A stretch of DNA of 33,417 bases from an uncultured Actinomycetes bacterium (GTDB lineage Bacteria > Actinomycetota > Thermoleophilia > RBG-16-64-13): the NCBI GenBank assembly GCA_937148845.1, contig CAKZRW010000017.1, positions 1 through 33,417 of the forward strand, written 5' to 3'. The translations under genes were made by a program, and so were the position numbers. Below are positions 24,628 to 33,417 of this stretch, in pieces; positions within the stretch are counted from its first letter, which is position 1; each line of letters begins with the position of its first letter. Below the pieces are notes generated by a model. The model was not told where the DNA came from and ran no database searches. It saw only the letters and a program-made list of their open reading frames with translations.

Positions 24628-25161
24628 ATGTCGAGGATAGGAAGAGCACCCATAAGCATCCCCGCAGGGGTCGAGGTGACCATCAGCGGGAACACAGTGG
24701 CCGTGAAGGGCCCTAAAGGTTCCTTGTCGATGGAAGTGCATCCCAACATACAGGTTGCGATCGATGGCGGGGTCATGACCGTCACGAGGCCGGACGACTC
24801 CAACCTGAACCGTTCCCTCCACGGTCTTACCCGGACCTTGCTAAGCAACATGGTCACTGGGGTCACAGCCGGTTTCGAGAAGAAGTTGGAGATCCAGGGG
24901 GTGGGCTACCGGGCTTCTAAGAAGGGCTCCGACTTGGAGATCCTTGTGGGCTACTCGCACCCGGTAGTGGTCCCGGCCCCTGAGGGTATCGAGTTCGAGG
25001 TACCCGCGCCGACCCAGATCGTCGTGAAGGGCATCGACAAGCAGCGCGTAGGCCAGGTAGCTGCCGAGATACGGGCCATCAGGCCTCCCGAACCCTACAA
25101 GGGCAAGGGCATCCGTTACGAGGGCGAGTTCGTACGGCGCAAGGTCGGCAAGCGGGCGTAG
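24628..25161 (+). CDS. rplF: 50S ribosomal protein L6
   Basis: A 177-residue L6, two homologous RNA-binding domains located near the sarcin-ricin loop where elongation factors bind. The start [17 protein letters not shown] and the C-terminal signature [16 protein letters not shown], with RRKVGK following, are clear. The ATG at 24628 gives the universal N-terminus; an in-frame start 15 bases upstream inside rpsH would add five unrelated residues. Length is normal. rplR follows after 21 bases with its own SD. Confidence 0.98.
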   Translation: MSRIGRAPISIPAGVEVTISGNTVAVKGPKGSLSMEVHPNIQVAIDGGVMTVTRPDDSNLNRSLHGLTRTLLSNMVTGVTAGFEKKLEIQGVGYRASKKGSDLEILVGYSHPVVVPAPEGIEFEVPAPTQIVVKGIDKQRVGQVAAEIRAIRPPEPYKGKGIRYEGEFVRRKVGKRA

Positions 25162-25182
25162 AGAGGAAGAGGACTGAAGACC

Positions 25183-25539
25183 ATGACCAACCAAGAGAAG
25201 ATAGACCGAGCCAGAAAGCGGCGGGCGCTTCGCGTCCGCAGCAAGGTGCGCGGTACTCCCGAGCGGCCTCGTCTTTCCGTCTTCCGCTCCAACAAGGCCA
25301 TATGGGCCCAGCTGATCGATGACCGGGCTGGCCATACTTTGGTGTGCGCGGGTAGTGCCCACCTGGTAGAGAAGGGTCTGTCGAAGACCGAGCAGGCAGC
25401 CAAGGTGGGGCGGTTGTTGGCGGAACGCGCCCAGGCCGTAGGGATCAAGCAGGTGGTTTTTGACAGAGGGCCGTATCTTTACCACGGGCGAGTCAAGGCC
25501 TTGGCCGAAGGCGCCCGTGAGGGCGGCTTGGACTTCTGA
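25183..25539 (+). CDS. rplR: 50S ribosomal protein L18
   Basis: A 118-residue L18, which binds 5S rRNA with L5 in the central protuberance. A basic N-terminal arm ([24 protein letters not shown]) is followed by the conserved [16 protein letters not shown] and the C-terminal [28 protein letters not shown], which is a strong family match. The ATG at 25183 follows an AGAGGAAGAGG run (25161-25171). Size and order are standard. The stop is 19 bases before the rpsE start. Confidence 0.98.
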   Translation: MTNQEKIDRARKRRALRVRSKVRGTPERPRLSVFRSNKAIWAQLIDDRAGHTLVCAGSAHLVEKGLSKTEQAAKVGRLLAERAQAVGIKQVVFDRGPYLYHGRVKALAEGAREGGLDF

Positions 25540-25558
25540 GGGAGAGTGAGGTAGCACT

Positions 25559-26113
25559 TTGGCGCAGATCAAGGCAGATACGCTCAACCTTCAGGAGAGC
25601 GTGATCCATATCAACCGCGTGGCCAAGGTGGTCAAAGGCGGTAGGCGTTTCTCCTTCACAGCCCTGGTCGCCGTGGGCGACGGCGAGAGCACGGTCGGTG
25701 TCGGCTACGGTAAGGCAAAGGAAGTCCCGCTGGCCATACAGAAGGCCATAGAGGACGCCCGCAAGAACCTGTTTGTGGTTCCAAAGCACGGCAGCACCAT
25801 CACTCACGAAGTCATCGGACATTTCGGGGCCGGCAAGGTGCTGTTGCGTCCGGCTTCGCCAGGGACGGGGGTCATCGCGGGAGGCGGAGTGCGGGCTCTC
25901 CTGGAGCTCGGGGGGGTCCACGACGTGTTGGCCAAGTGTCTTGGTTCTACAAACCCCATCAACATGGTCCGGGCAGCCGAGCGAGGACTGCGGTCACTAC
26001 GGCGTCCGGAAGACATAGCCATGCAGCGCGGGAAGACCGTGCGCGAGATCGTGGGCAAGGCTCCGGGCGGGGAGCCGCGGACGGCGACCGGCTCCGCTGA
26101 GACGGGAGCGTGA
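25559..26113 (+). CDS. rpsE: 30S ribosomal protein S5
   Basis: A 184-residue S5, which works with S3 and S4 at the mRNA entry channel and affects decoding accuracy. The double-stranded-RNA-like N-terminal domain starts at [20 protein letters not shown]; the second domain contains [19 protein letters not shown] and [12 protein letters not shown]. The start is TTG at 25559, behind GTGAGGT, because the preceding in-frame codons offer no better start. A Gly/Ala/Thr-rich tail of about 15 residues ends the protein, as in many high-GC species. rpmD begins 4 bases downstream. Confidence 0.97.
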   Translation: MAQIKADTLNLQESVIHINRVAKVVKGGRRFSFTALVAVGDGESTVGVGYGKAKEVPLAIQKAIEDARKNLFVVPKHGSTITHEVIGHFGAGKVLLRPASPGTGVIAGGGVRALLELGGVHDVLAKCLGSTNPINMVRAAERGLRSLRRPEDIAMQRGKTVREIVGKAPGGEPRTATGSAETGA

Positions 26114-26117
26114 GGCA

Positions 26118-26309
26118 ATGTTGAAGATCACACAGACAAAAAGCCGGATCAATCGCAAGAAGGATCACAAAGCCACGTTGGACGCTCTCGGCCTTACCCG
26201 TCTCGGCCAGACCGTCTACCACGAGGATACACCTGCCATCCGGGGCATGATCCGCAAAGTGTCGTACATGGTTGACGTCGAAGTGGTCGACATCAAGGAC
26301 AAAGGATAG
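26118..26309 (+). CDS. rpmD: 50S ribosomal protein L30
   Basis: A 63-residue L30 of the large subunit. The pattern [25 protein letters not shown] and the [21 protein letters not shown] block are typical of bacterial L30. The ATG at 26118 follows GTGAGG overlapping the rpsE stop region. L30 is missing in some bacterial lineages, so its presence has mild taxonomic value. rplO follows 2 bases after its stop, and the end of the gene supplies its SD. Confidence 0.95.
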   Translation: MLKITQTKSRINRKKDHKATLDALGLTRLGQTVYHEDTPAIRGMIRKVSYMVDVEVVDIKDKG

Positions 26310-26311
26310 AG

Positions 26312-26785
26312 ATGGCCGAAATCTTTCTGCACACACTGCGGCCTGATCCCGGGGCTCGGCGGGAACGCAAGCGCGTCGGGCGTGGCGAGGGTTCAGGATG
26401 GGGGAAGACAGCGGGCCGAGGGAACAAAGGCTCCAAACAGCGTTCAGGTGGCCATATCTCTCCTCGTTACGAGGGTGGCCAGATGCCGCTGCACATGAGA
26501 TTGCCCAAGCAGCGGGGACCGCTGGCCAAGACGGCCATGCCTATCGGTCCCTTCCGCACCTATATGACCCCGGTCAACCTCTCGCGTCTGGCGGTATTCG
26601 CCCCTGGCGAGGTGGTGTCGCCGGAGTCGCTCCTCGAGAAGGGCATCATCAAGAAGGCGGACGAGCGAGTCAAGATCCTGGCTGGCGGTGAGCTCTCTCA
26701 CCCACTGATCATCAAGGCTCACGGGTTCAGTGCCGCTGCCGTAGCCAAGATCCAGGCTGCGGGCGGCACGGCCGAGGTCATTTGA
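26312..26785 (+). CDS. rplO: 50S ribosomal protein L15
   Basis: A 157-residue L15, a late-assembly 50S protein. The glycine- and basic-rich N-terminal extension KRVGRGEGSGWGKTAGRGNKG winds through 23S rRNA, and the block GQMPLHMRLPKQRG follows. The globular C-terminal domain includes LAGGELSHPLIIKAHGFSAAA. The ATG at 26312 is 2 bases after the rpmD stop (SD AAAGGATAGAG). It precedes secY by 43 bases, as in most spc operons. Confidence 0.97.
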   Translation: MAEIFLHTLRPDPGARRERKRVGRGEGSGWGKTAGRGNKGSKQRSGGHISPRYEGGQMPLHMRLPKQRGPLAKTAMPIGPFRTYMTPVNLSRLAVFAPGEVVSPESLLEKGIIKKADERVKILAGGELSHPLIIKAHGFSAAAVAKIQAAGGTAEVI

Positions 26786-26828
26786 GCGCCGGTGCTGGAA
26801 GAGTGCTGACCCTAGGGGTGAGAGGCTG

Positions 26829-29517
<2,689 letters not shown>

Positions 29518-29532
29518 TGTGATGGGACCGTG

Positions 29533-29541
29533 TGGTAAGAT
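29533..29541 (+). promoter_or_regulatory. Candidate extended -10 promoter before infA
   Basis: TGGTAAGAT (TG-N-TAAGAT) lies in the 68-base map-infA gap, about 45 bases before the infA start. There is no convincing -35. The longer match TGTGGTAA is shared with the rpoB candidate at 4951-4958. It could supply infA-rpmJ and the alpha genes independently. Confidence 0.35.
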
Positions 29542-29585
29542 AAGCGGCCTACGTTCAGGCGGGATCTTGGCTGGGGTGAAGAGAA

Positions 29586-29807
29586 GTGTGTCCTAAGGAG
29601 GAAGCTATCGAGCTTGAGGGTGAGGTGGTCGAAGCCTTACCCAACACCATGTTCAGAGTCAAGCTCGACAACGACCTCGAGATACTGGCGCATATCTCCG
29701 GCAAGATGCGGATGAACTATATCCGGATCCTGCCTGGCGACAGAGTAAAAGTGGAGTTGTCACCCTACGATCTGACCAGGGGTCGGATCACTTACCGGTT
29801 CAAGTAG
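29586..29807 (+). CDS. infA: Translation initiation factor IF-1
   Basis: A 73-residue IF-1, a single OB-fold protein that binds the 30S A site during initiation. The family blocks [37 protein letters not shown] and [17 protein letters not shown] are intact. The start is GTG at 29586, the first possible start after an in-frame TGA at 29577; it gives MCPKEEAIE, against the usual MAKEDAIE. The SD upstream is poor (GGGGTGAAG), while a perfect SD-like AAGGAGG (29595-29601) lies just inside the gene and encodes the Lys-Glu-Glu residues. Confidence 0.95.
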   Translation: MCPKEEAIELEGEVVEALPNTMFRVKLDNDLEILAHISGKMRMNYIRILPGDRVKVELSPYDLTRGRITYRFK

Positions 29808-29819
29808 GAAGGGGTTCGC

Positions 29820-29933
29820 ATGAAAGTCAGACCATCGGTCAAGCCGATGTGTGAGAAATGCAAGATAGTGCGGCGACGCGGGGTAGTCCGAGTGATCTGT
29901 CAGAACCCGCGTCACAAGCAGAGGCAAGGCTAG
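29820..29933 (+). CDS. rpmJ: 50S ribosomal protein L36 (zinc-ligand form)
   Basis: A 37-residue L36, the smallest ribosomal protein and too short for most ORF length cut-offs. The zinc site C11, C14, C27 and H32 ([21 protein letters not shown]) is complete, so this is the C+ type. The start MKVRPSVKP is universal. The ATG at 29820 is preceded by AGGAAGGGG. It lies between infA and rpsM, its canonical position. Confidence 0.97.
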   Translation: MKVRPSVKPMCEKCKIVRRRGVVRVICQNPRHKQRQG

Positions 29934-29943
29934 GGAGTAGTGT

Positions 29944-30321
29944 ATGGCTCGTATCGCTGGTGTCACCCTACCTCGGGATAAGCGGATCGAGATCGGTCTG
30001 ACCTACATCTATGGCATAGGTCGGTCCCTCTCCAACCGGATCCTGGCCGCGGTCAACATCCATCCGGACACCTACGTCAGGGACTTGACCGAAGACGAAG
30101 AGATCCGGCTACGTAACTATGTTGAGCAGAACTTCATGATCGAGGGTGACCTCCGTCGCGAGCGGAGCCAGAACATCAAGCGGCTGATGGAGATCGGCTG
30201 TTATCGGGGCATCCGCCATCGGCGTGGCATGCCGGTGCGGGGCCAGCGCACCAAGACCAACGCCCGGGTGCGCAAGGGACACAAGCCGACGGTGGGCGTC
30301 AAGAAGAAAGCGCGGGTCTAG
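29944..30321 (+). CDS. rpsM: 30S ribosomal protein S13
   Basis: A 125-residue S13 of the 30S head, which contacts P-site tRNA and the 50S. The start [25 protein letters not shown] is diagnostic, and the basic C-terminal tail [18 protein letters not shown] is intact. The ATG at 29944 follows GGGAG (29934-29938). It opens the alpha gene group. A 51-base gap to rpsK follows, which contains no clear hairpin or promoter. Confidence 0.98.
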   Translation: MARIAGVTLPRDKRIEIGLTYIYGIGRSLSNRILAAVNIHPDTYVRDLTEDEEIRLRNYVEQNFMIEGDLRRERSQNIKRLMEIGCYRGIRHRRGMPVRGQRTKTNARVRKGHKPTVGVKKKARV

Positions 30322-30372
30322 CCTTCGGGCGACCTGGCAGGCAGAACGGTCTAGGGACGGAGTCAAGGAGAT

Positions 30373-30780
30373 ATGCCGAAACCTAAACGCACAGTCACCG
30401 GTCCACGCGGCCGGCGCCGCAAGGTGCGGAAGAGCATCGCGGTCGGGAACGCGTATGTGAAGACGTCGTTCAATAACACCATCGTGACCCTCACTGACAA
30501 GGAGGGCAACGTAATCGCTTGGGCGAGTGCGGGTTCTGCGGGCTTCAAAGGCTCCCGCAAGTCCACCCCGTTTGCTGCTCAGGTAACGGCCGAGAAAGCT
30601 GCGCGGGCTGCGATGGAGCATGGACTCCAGAAGGTCGACTGTTTCGTCAAAGGACCTGGCAGTGGCAGGGAGACGGCGATCCGTTCTTTGCAGGCTGCGG
30701 GTCTCGACGTCACGTCGGTAAAGGATGTGACTCCCGTCCCCCACAACGGCTGCCGCCCCAAGAAGCGGCGGCGGGTATGA
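30373..30780 (+). CDS. rpsK: 30S ribosomal protein S11
   Basis: A 135-residue S11 of the 30S platform, near the Shine-Dalgarno helix. The N-terminal tail is basic and longer than average. Conserved blocks are [57 protein letters not shown] and the C-terminal [18 protein letters not shown]. The ATG at 30373 has an AAGGAGAT SD (30365-30372) at very short spacing. rpsD starts 15 bases downstream with its own SD. Confidence 0.98.
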   Translation: MPKPKRTVTGPRGRRRKVRKSIAVGNAYVKTSFNNTIVTLTDKEGNVIAWASAGSAGFKGSRKSTPFAAQVTAEKAARAAMEHGLQKVDCFVKGPGSGRETAIRSLQAAGLDVTSVKDVTPVPHNGCRPKKRRRV

Positions 30781-30795
30781 TGGGAGGCGGGCGTC

Positions 30796-31422
30796 ATGGC
30801 TAGGGACCGTTCTCCTCAGTGCAAACAATGTCGGCGCGAAGGCCAGAAGCTCTTCCTCAAGGGGGAGCGCTGTCTTACCGACAAGTGTGGTCTGGACCGG
30901 CGCGGATACGCACCGGGTGAGCATGGCAGGGGCCGCAGGCGTAAGCAGTCAGAGTACCTGGCCCAGTTGCGCGAAAAGCAGAAAGCCCGTCGCTACTACG
31001 GTGTGCTCGAGAAGCAGTTCCGCAATTACTACGAGCTGGCGGCCAGGCAGCCGGGCATCACGGGCGAGAACCTGCTCCGTCTGCTCGAACTGCGCCTAGA
31101 TAATGTCGTATACCGCCTGGGCTTCGGCGCCTCCCGTAGGCAGGCTCGGCAGCTGGTTAGGCATGGGCATTTTACGGTGAACGGCCGCAAGGTCAACATC
31201 CCCTCCTATCGCGTGAAGCCCAACGACGTCATCGCGGCTGTGATCGACAGCGAGGGGCTCAAGGCGGTCATCGAGAACGCCACTGATCTGACAGGTTCGG
31301 TGCCAGCCTGGCTGGAGGCCGACCATGACAACATGGTGGGTCGAGTGCTACGCCTGCCCGAGCGGAGTGATATCGATTTCCCCATCCAGGAGTCGCTCAT
31401 AGTGGAGCTGTACTCCAAGTAG
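30796..31422 (+). CDS. rpsD: 30S ribosomal protein S4 (zinc-ligand form)
   Basis: A 208-residue S4, the primary 16S-binding protein of the 30S body and part of the mRNA-entry helicase. The N-terminal region has C9, C12, C26 and C31 ([19 protein letters not shown]), a zinc site absent from E. coli S4. The S4-type RNA-binding domain lies near residues 98-160 ([20 protein letters not shown]). The C-terminal [14 protein letters not shown] is typical. S4 represses the alpha operon in E. coli; here the gene is directly before rpoA. The ATG at 30796 follows GGGAGG. Confidence 0.98.
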   Translation: MARDRSPQCKQCRREGQKLFLKGERCLTDKCGLDRRGYAPGEHGRGRRRKQSEYLAQLREKQKARRYYGVLEKQFRNYYELAARQPGITGENLLRLLELRLDNVVYRLGFGASRRQARQLVRHGHFTVNGRKVNIPSYRVKPNDVIAAVIDSEGLKAVIENATDLTGSVPAWLEADHDNMVGRVLRLPERSDIDFPIQESLIVELYSK

Positions 31423-31437
31423 TCTGAGGAGGGCCGC

Positions 31438-32412
31438 TTGTTAGATTTTGCCAACCCGCACACCACCTACGAGACTGTCGGCGAGAACCGGGGCCGCTTT
31501 ATCGTAGAACCACTGGCCCGTGGCTATGGGTATACCTTCGGCAATTCTTTGCGGCGGGTGTTGTTGTCGTCGCTCGAAGGGGCGGCCATCTCAGCTGTGC
31601 GCATCACCGGGGTCGAGCATGAGTTCTCCACGGTGCCGCATGTGAAGGAGGATGTCACCGACATCATACTCAACCTGAAGAAGGTGGTCCTCGTTCTGCA
31701 TGGCGAGGCTGATGAGCACGAGGTGACTCTACTCAAGGACGGTCCCGGGGAAGTGACCGCCGGAGACATCCAGCTGCCAGCGGTCGTGGAAGTGGTGAAT
31801 CCCACGGCGCACATCGCTACTCTCGAAGACGGCGGTCGGCTGGAGATGAGGATGACGGTCCGCCGGGGGCGGGGCTATGCCACAGCTGACGACAACAAGC
31901 CGCCGCAGACCATCCTGGGCTTGATTCCTATCGATTCCATCTTCTCTCCGGTGCGGCGGGTCGCGTACAAGGTGGAGGCGGCCCGCGTCGGGCAGCGCAC
32001 CGACTTCGACAAGCTGATACTAGAAGTGGAGACCAACGGCGCTCTTGAACCGCGGGAAGCGGTTCGCAAAGCAGCCCAGATCCTCCGGGAGGAGCTGGCT
32101 ATCTTCCTGGGAGATGATCTGGAAGACCTGGACGAACGGCCTTCGACGGTCACCGGCCTCCCGGTGAGCGGCCAGCCACTCGTGGCGGAACCCGGGGCTC
32201 ACAGGGGGCCGCTGGATGACATGCCCATCGAGGAGTTGGAGCTGGGTGTACGCTCCTACAACTGCCTGAAGCGGGAAGGCATAGAGACAGTAGGCGACCT
32301 TGTATCACGCTCTGAGCAAGAACTGCTCTGCATCCCGAATTTCGGGCGCAAGAGTATCGAAGAAGTCCGGGAACGTCTGGAGAAGTTGAATCTCAAGCTA
32401 AAGGGAGAGTAG
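31438..32412 (+). CDS. rpoA: DNA-directed RNA polymerase subunit alpha
   Basis: A 324-residue alpha subunit, whose dimer is the scaffold of RNA polymerase. The N-terminal domain (about 1-230) has RFIVEPLARGYGYTFGNSLRRVLLSSLEGAA. A linker with Gly, Pro and acidic residues follows. The C-terminal domain (about 262-324) keeps the DNA-contact residues R272 and N275 (VRSYNCLK), equal to E. coli R265 and N268. The start is TTG at 31438 after GAGGAGGG (31426-31433). The CTD is the closest visible relative of the extra domain at the end of rpoC. Confidence 0.98.
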   Translation: MLDFANPHTTYETVGENRGRFIVEPLARGYGYTFGNSLRRVLLSSLEGAAISAVRITGVEHEFSTVPHVKEDVTDIILNLKKVVLVLHGEADEHEVTLLKDGPGEVTAGDIQLPAVVEVVNPTAHIATLEDGGRLEMRMTVRRGRGYATADDNKPPQTILGLIPIDSIFSPVRRVAYKVEAARVGQRTDFDKLILEVETNGALEPREAVRKAAQILREELAIFLGDDLEDLDERPSTVTGLPVSGQPLVAEPGAHRGPLDDMPIEELELGVRSYNCLKREGIETVGDLVSRSEQELLCIPNFGRKSIEEVRERLEKLNLKLKGE

Positions 32413-32414
32413 CG

Positions 32415-32765
32415 TTGAGGCACCAGAGAAAAGGAAGACGGTTCGACATGAAGCCGAGCCATCGCCGGCAGATGCTGGCGAATCTTGCCTGCTCTGTGCT
32501 TGAGCACGGACGTGTCAAGACCACTGAAGCCCGCGCCAAAGAGGTCAAGCCCTTGGTGGAGAAAATGATAACCATGGGTAAGGCTGGGGACCTCCACTCC
32601 AGGCGCGTGGCCATCAGCCAGCTTCACAACAAGAAGATCTCGTATAAGCTTTTCAATGAGATCGCTCCTCGCTATGCCGACCGGCCGGGCGGTTATACGC
32701 GCATCGTACGCCTCGGCCCCCGTTTGGGTGACGCGGCGGAGATGGTCTATCTGGAGCTGGTCTGA
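32415..32765 (+). CDS. rplQ: 50S ribosomal protein L17
   Basis: A 116-residue L17, a compact Gram-positive-length form without the extended tail of some species. The start RHQRKGRRFDMKPSHRRQMLANL is highly typical, followed by KTTEARAKEVKPLVEKMIT and the terminal GDAAEMVYLELV. The start is TTG at 32415, 2 bases after the rpoA stop, with the rpoA end AAGGGAGAG as SD. A later ATG at residue 12 would remove conserved basic residues. It is the last ribosomal protein gene of the window. Confidence 0.97.
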   Translation: MRHQRKGRRFDMKPSHRRQMLANLACSVLEHGRVKTTEARAKEVKPLVEKMITMGKAGDLHSRRVAISQLHNKKISYKLFNEIAPRYADRPGGYTRIVRLGPRLGDAAEMVYLELV

Positions 32766-32826
32766 CGTCAGGGAGAGGATGGCCGGCGAGGGTCGGCTGG
32801 CGAAGATAGGGTGGCGGCGGTTTTCG

Positions 32827-32860
32827 GTGCCGGGGTGTTCTTACCCCGGCACTCTTCGTT
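32827..32860 (+). terminator. Terminator-like hairpin between rplQ and truA
   Basis: GTGCCGGGGT (32827-32836) pairs perfectly with ACCCCGGCAC (32843-32852), a 10-bp GC-rich stem with a 6-base loop, followed by TCTTCGTT, which is T-rich but interrupted. It probably ends or reduces transcription of the ribosomal cluster. The truA SD begins 16 bases after this tail, so partial read-through would be needed to express truA unless an unseen promoter exists. Confidence 0.55.
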
Positions 32861-32887
32861 AGAAGAGCAGGCGAGAAGGAGGCCGAC

Positions 32888-33417
32888 ATAGAGCGGAACC
32901 ATCGGGTCGAGCTTCAGTACGACGGCACCGGCCTCTACGGCTGGGCCAAGCAACCGGGGCTGCCTACCGTGGAAGGCTGCCTGGAGCAGGCCTTCCAAAC
33001 AGTCCTGGGGGTCGTGCCTGCCTGGGAGGTAGCCGGACGCACGGATGCTGGGGTGCATGCCCGTCGACAGGTCCTCAGCATGCGCTTACCGGTCGGTTTG
33101 GACCTGAGAAAGCTGCAGTATTCCTTGAACGCACTCACCCCCCCTGAGGTCGCCATCACGGCCATCCACCCCGCCCCAGTATGGTTTGACGCCCGGGCCG
33201 GCGCCGAGAGTCGGGTGTATCGCTATTTCCTTTCTTGCGGGCGCACCGTGTCGCCTTTCTGGCGGCGATACTGCTGGCATGTGCCGTACGCACTGGACTG
33301 GGAGAGGATGGAAGCTGCTGCTGCGGCTTTGGTGGGCAGGCATGATTTCACTGCCTTCACACCTACGGACACGGAACACGTGCTGTTCACGAGGACGGTA
33401 AAGGCCTGTCGGGGGAG
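32888..33417 (+). CDS. truA: tRNA pseudouridine(38-40) synthase TruA, partial, apparent ATA start
   Basis: The first 176 residues of TruA, which isomerises uridines 38-40 in the anticodon arm of tRNAs. Matches are VELQYDGTGLYGW, GLPTVEG and VAGRTDAGVHARR, with the catalytic aspartate at residue 53. The frame continues intact to the window end. From its last upstream stop (TAG, 32807-32809) no ATG, GTG or TTG occurs in frame before the conserved start of the domain. ATA at 32888 lies 5 bases after a perfect SD (AAGGAGG, 32876-32882) and gives a normal-length N-terminus. The next in-frame GTG, at residue 28, would delete the conserved first strand. The rpoA-rplQ-truA order is common. Confidence 0.9.
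   Translation, partial: MERNHRVELQYDGTGLYGWAKQPGLPTVEGCLEQAFQTVLGVVPAWEVAGRTDAGVHARRQVLSMRLPVGLDLRKLQYSLNALTPPEVAITAIHPAPVWFDARAGAESRVYRYFLSCGRTVSPFWRRYCWHVPYALDWERMEAAAAALVGRHDFTAFTPTDTEHVLFTRTVKACRG

Overview
The window is one unbroken stretch of the universal transcription/translation cluster of a GC-rich bacterium. Every identifiable gene is on the + strand. The order is tRNA-Tyr, tRNA-Thr, tRNA-Met, rpmG, tRNA-Trp, secE, nusG, rplK, rplA, rplJ, rplL, rpoB, rpoC, then the str genes (rpsL, rpsG, fusA, tuf), the S10 genes (rpsJ to rpsQ), the spc genes (rplN to rpmJ, with secY, adk, map, infA) and the alpha genes (rpsM, rpsK, rpsD, rpoA, rplQ), ending in a truA cut by the window edge. A partial gene of unknown function precedes the tRNAs.

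The host is probably a member of the Actinomycetota or another deep high-GC Gram-positive lineage (Thermoleophilia-, Rubrobacteria- or Coriobacteriia-like). The reasons are the GC-rich codon use, frequent GTG and TTG starts, Shine-Dalgarno (SD) leaders, the fused rpoBC-str-S10-spc-alpha order, type Z zinc S14 and zinc-ligand forms of L33, L36, S4, L24 and adenylate kinase. This placement is inference; no 16S gene is in the window.

The layout suggests about four transcription entry points. A good -35/-10 pair lies before the tRNAs. An extended -10 lies in the 300-base rplA-rplJ gap, followed by a terminator-like attenuator directly before the rplJ ribosome-binding site. A weak promoter lies in the rplL-rpoB gap beside a perfect 17-bp inverted repeat. 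A promoter lies before rpsL. A further candidate precedes infA. Downstream of rpsL most genes touch or overlap by 1 to 11 bases, which suggests translational coupling.

The most notable signal is in rpoC. The predicted beta-prime subunit continues about 165 residues past the usual end of the family, and this tail contains a region clearly homologous to the alpha-subunit C-terminal domain (alphaCTD). It aligns without gaps to the RpoA C-terminus encoded 19 kb downstream, at about 25 identities in 59 by hand count. The two main DNA-contact residues of alphaCTD are replaced. This organism's RNA polymerase may therefore carry a third alphaCTD-like module. Other points of interest are a truA that can only begin at a non-canonical ATA codon behind an ideal SD, the attenuator before rplJ, the hairpins before rpoB, a cysteine cluster in EF-Tu, an acidic RpoB tail and a possible 27-codon ORF between rpsC and rplP. 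No mobile elements, CRISPR arrays or phage genes were seen.
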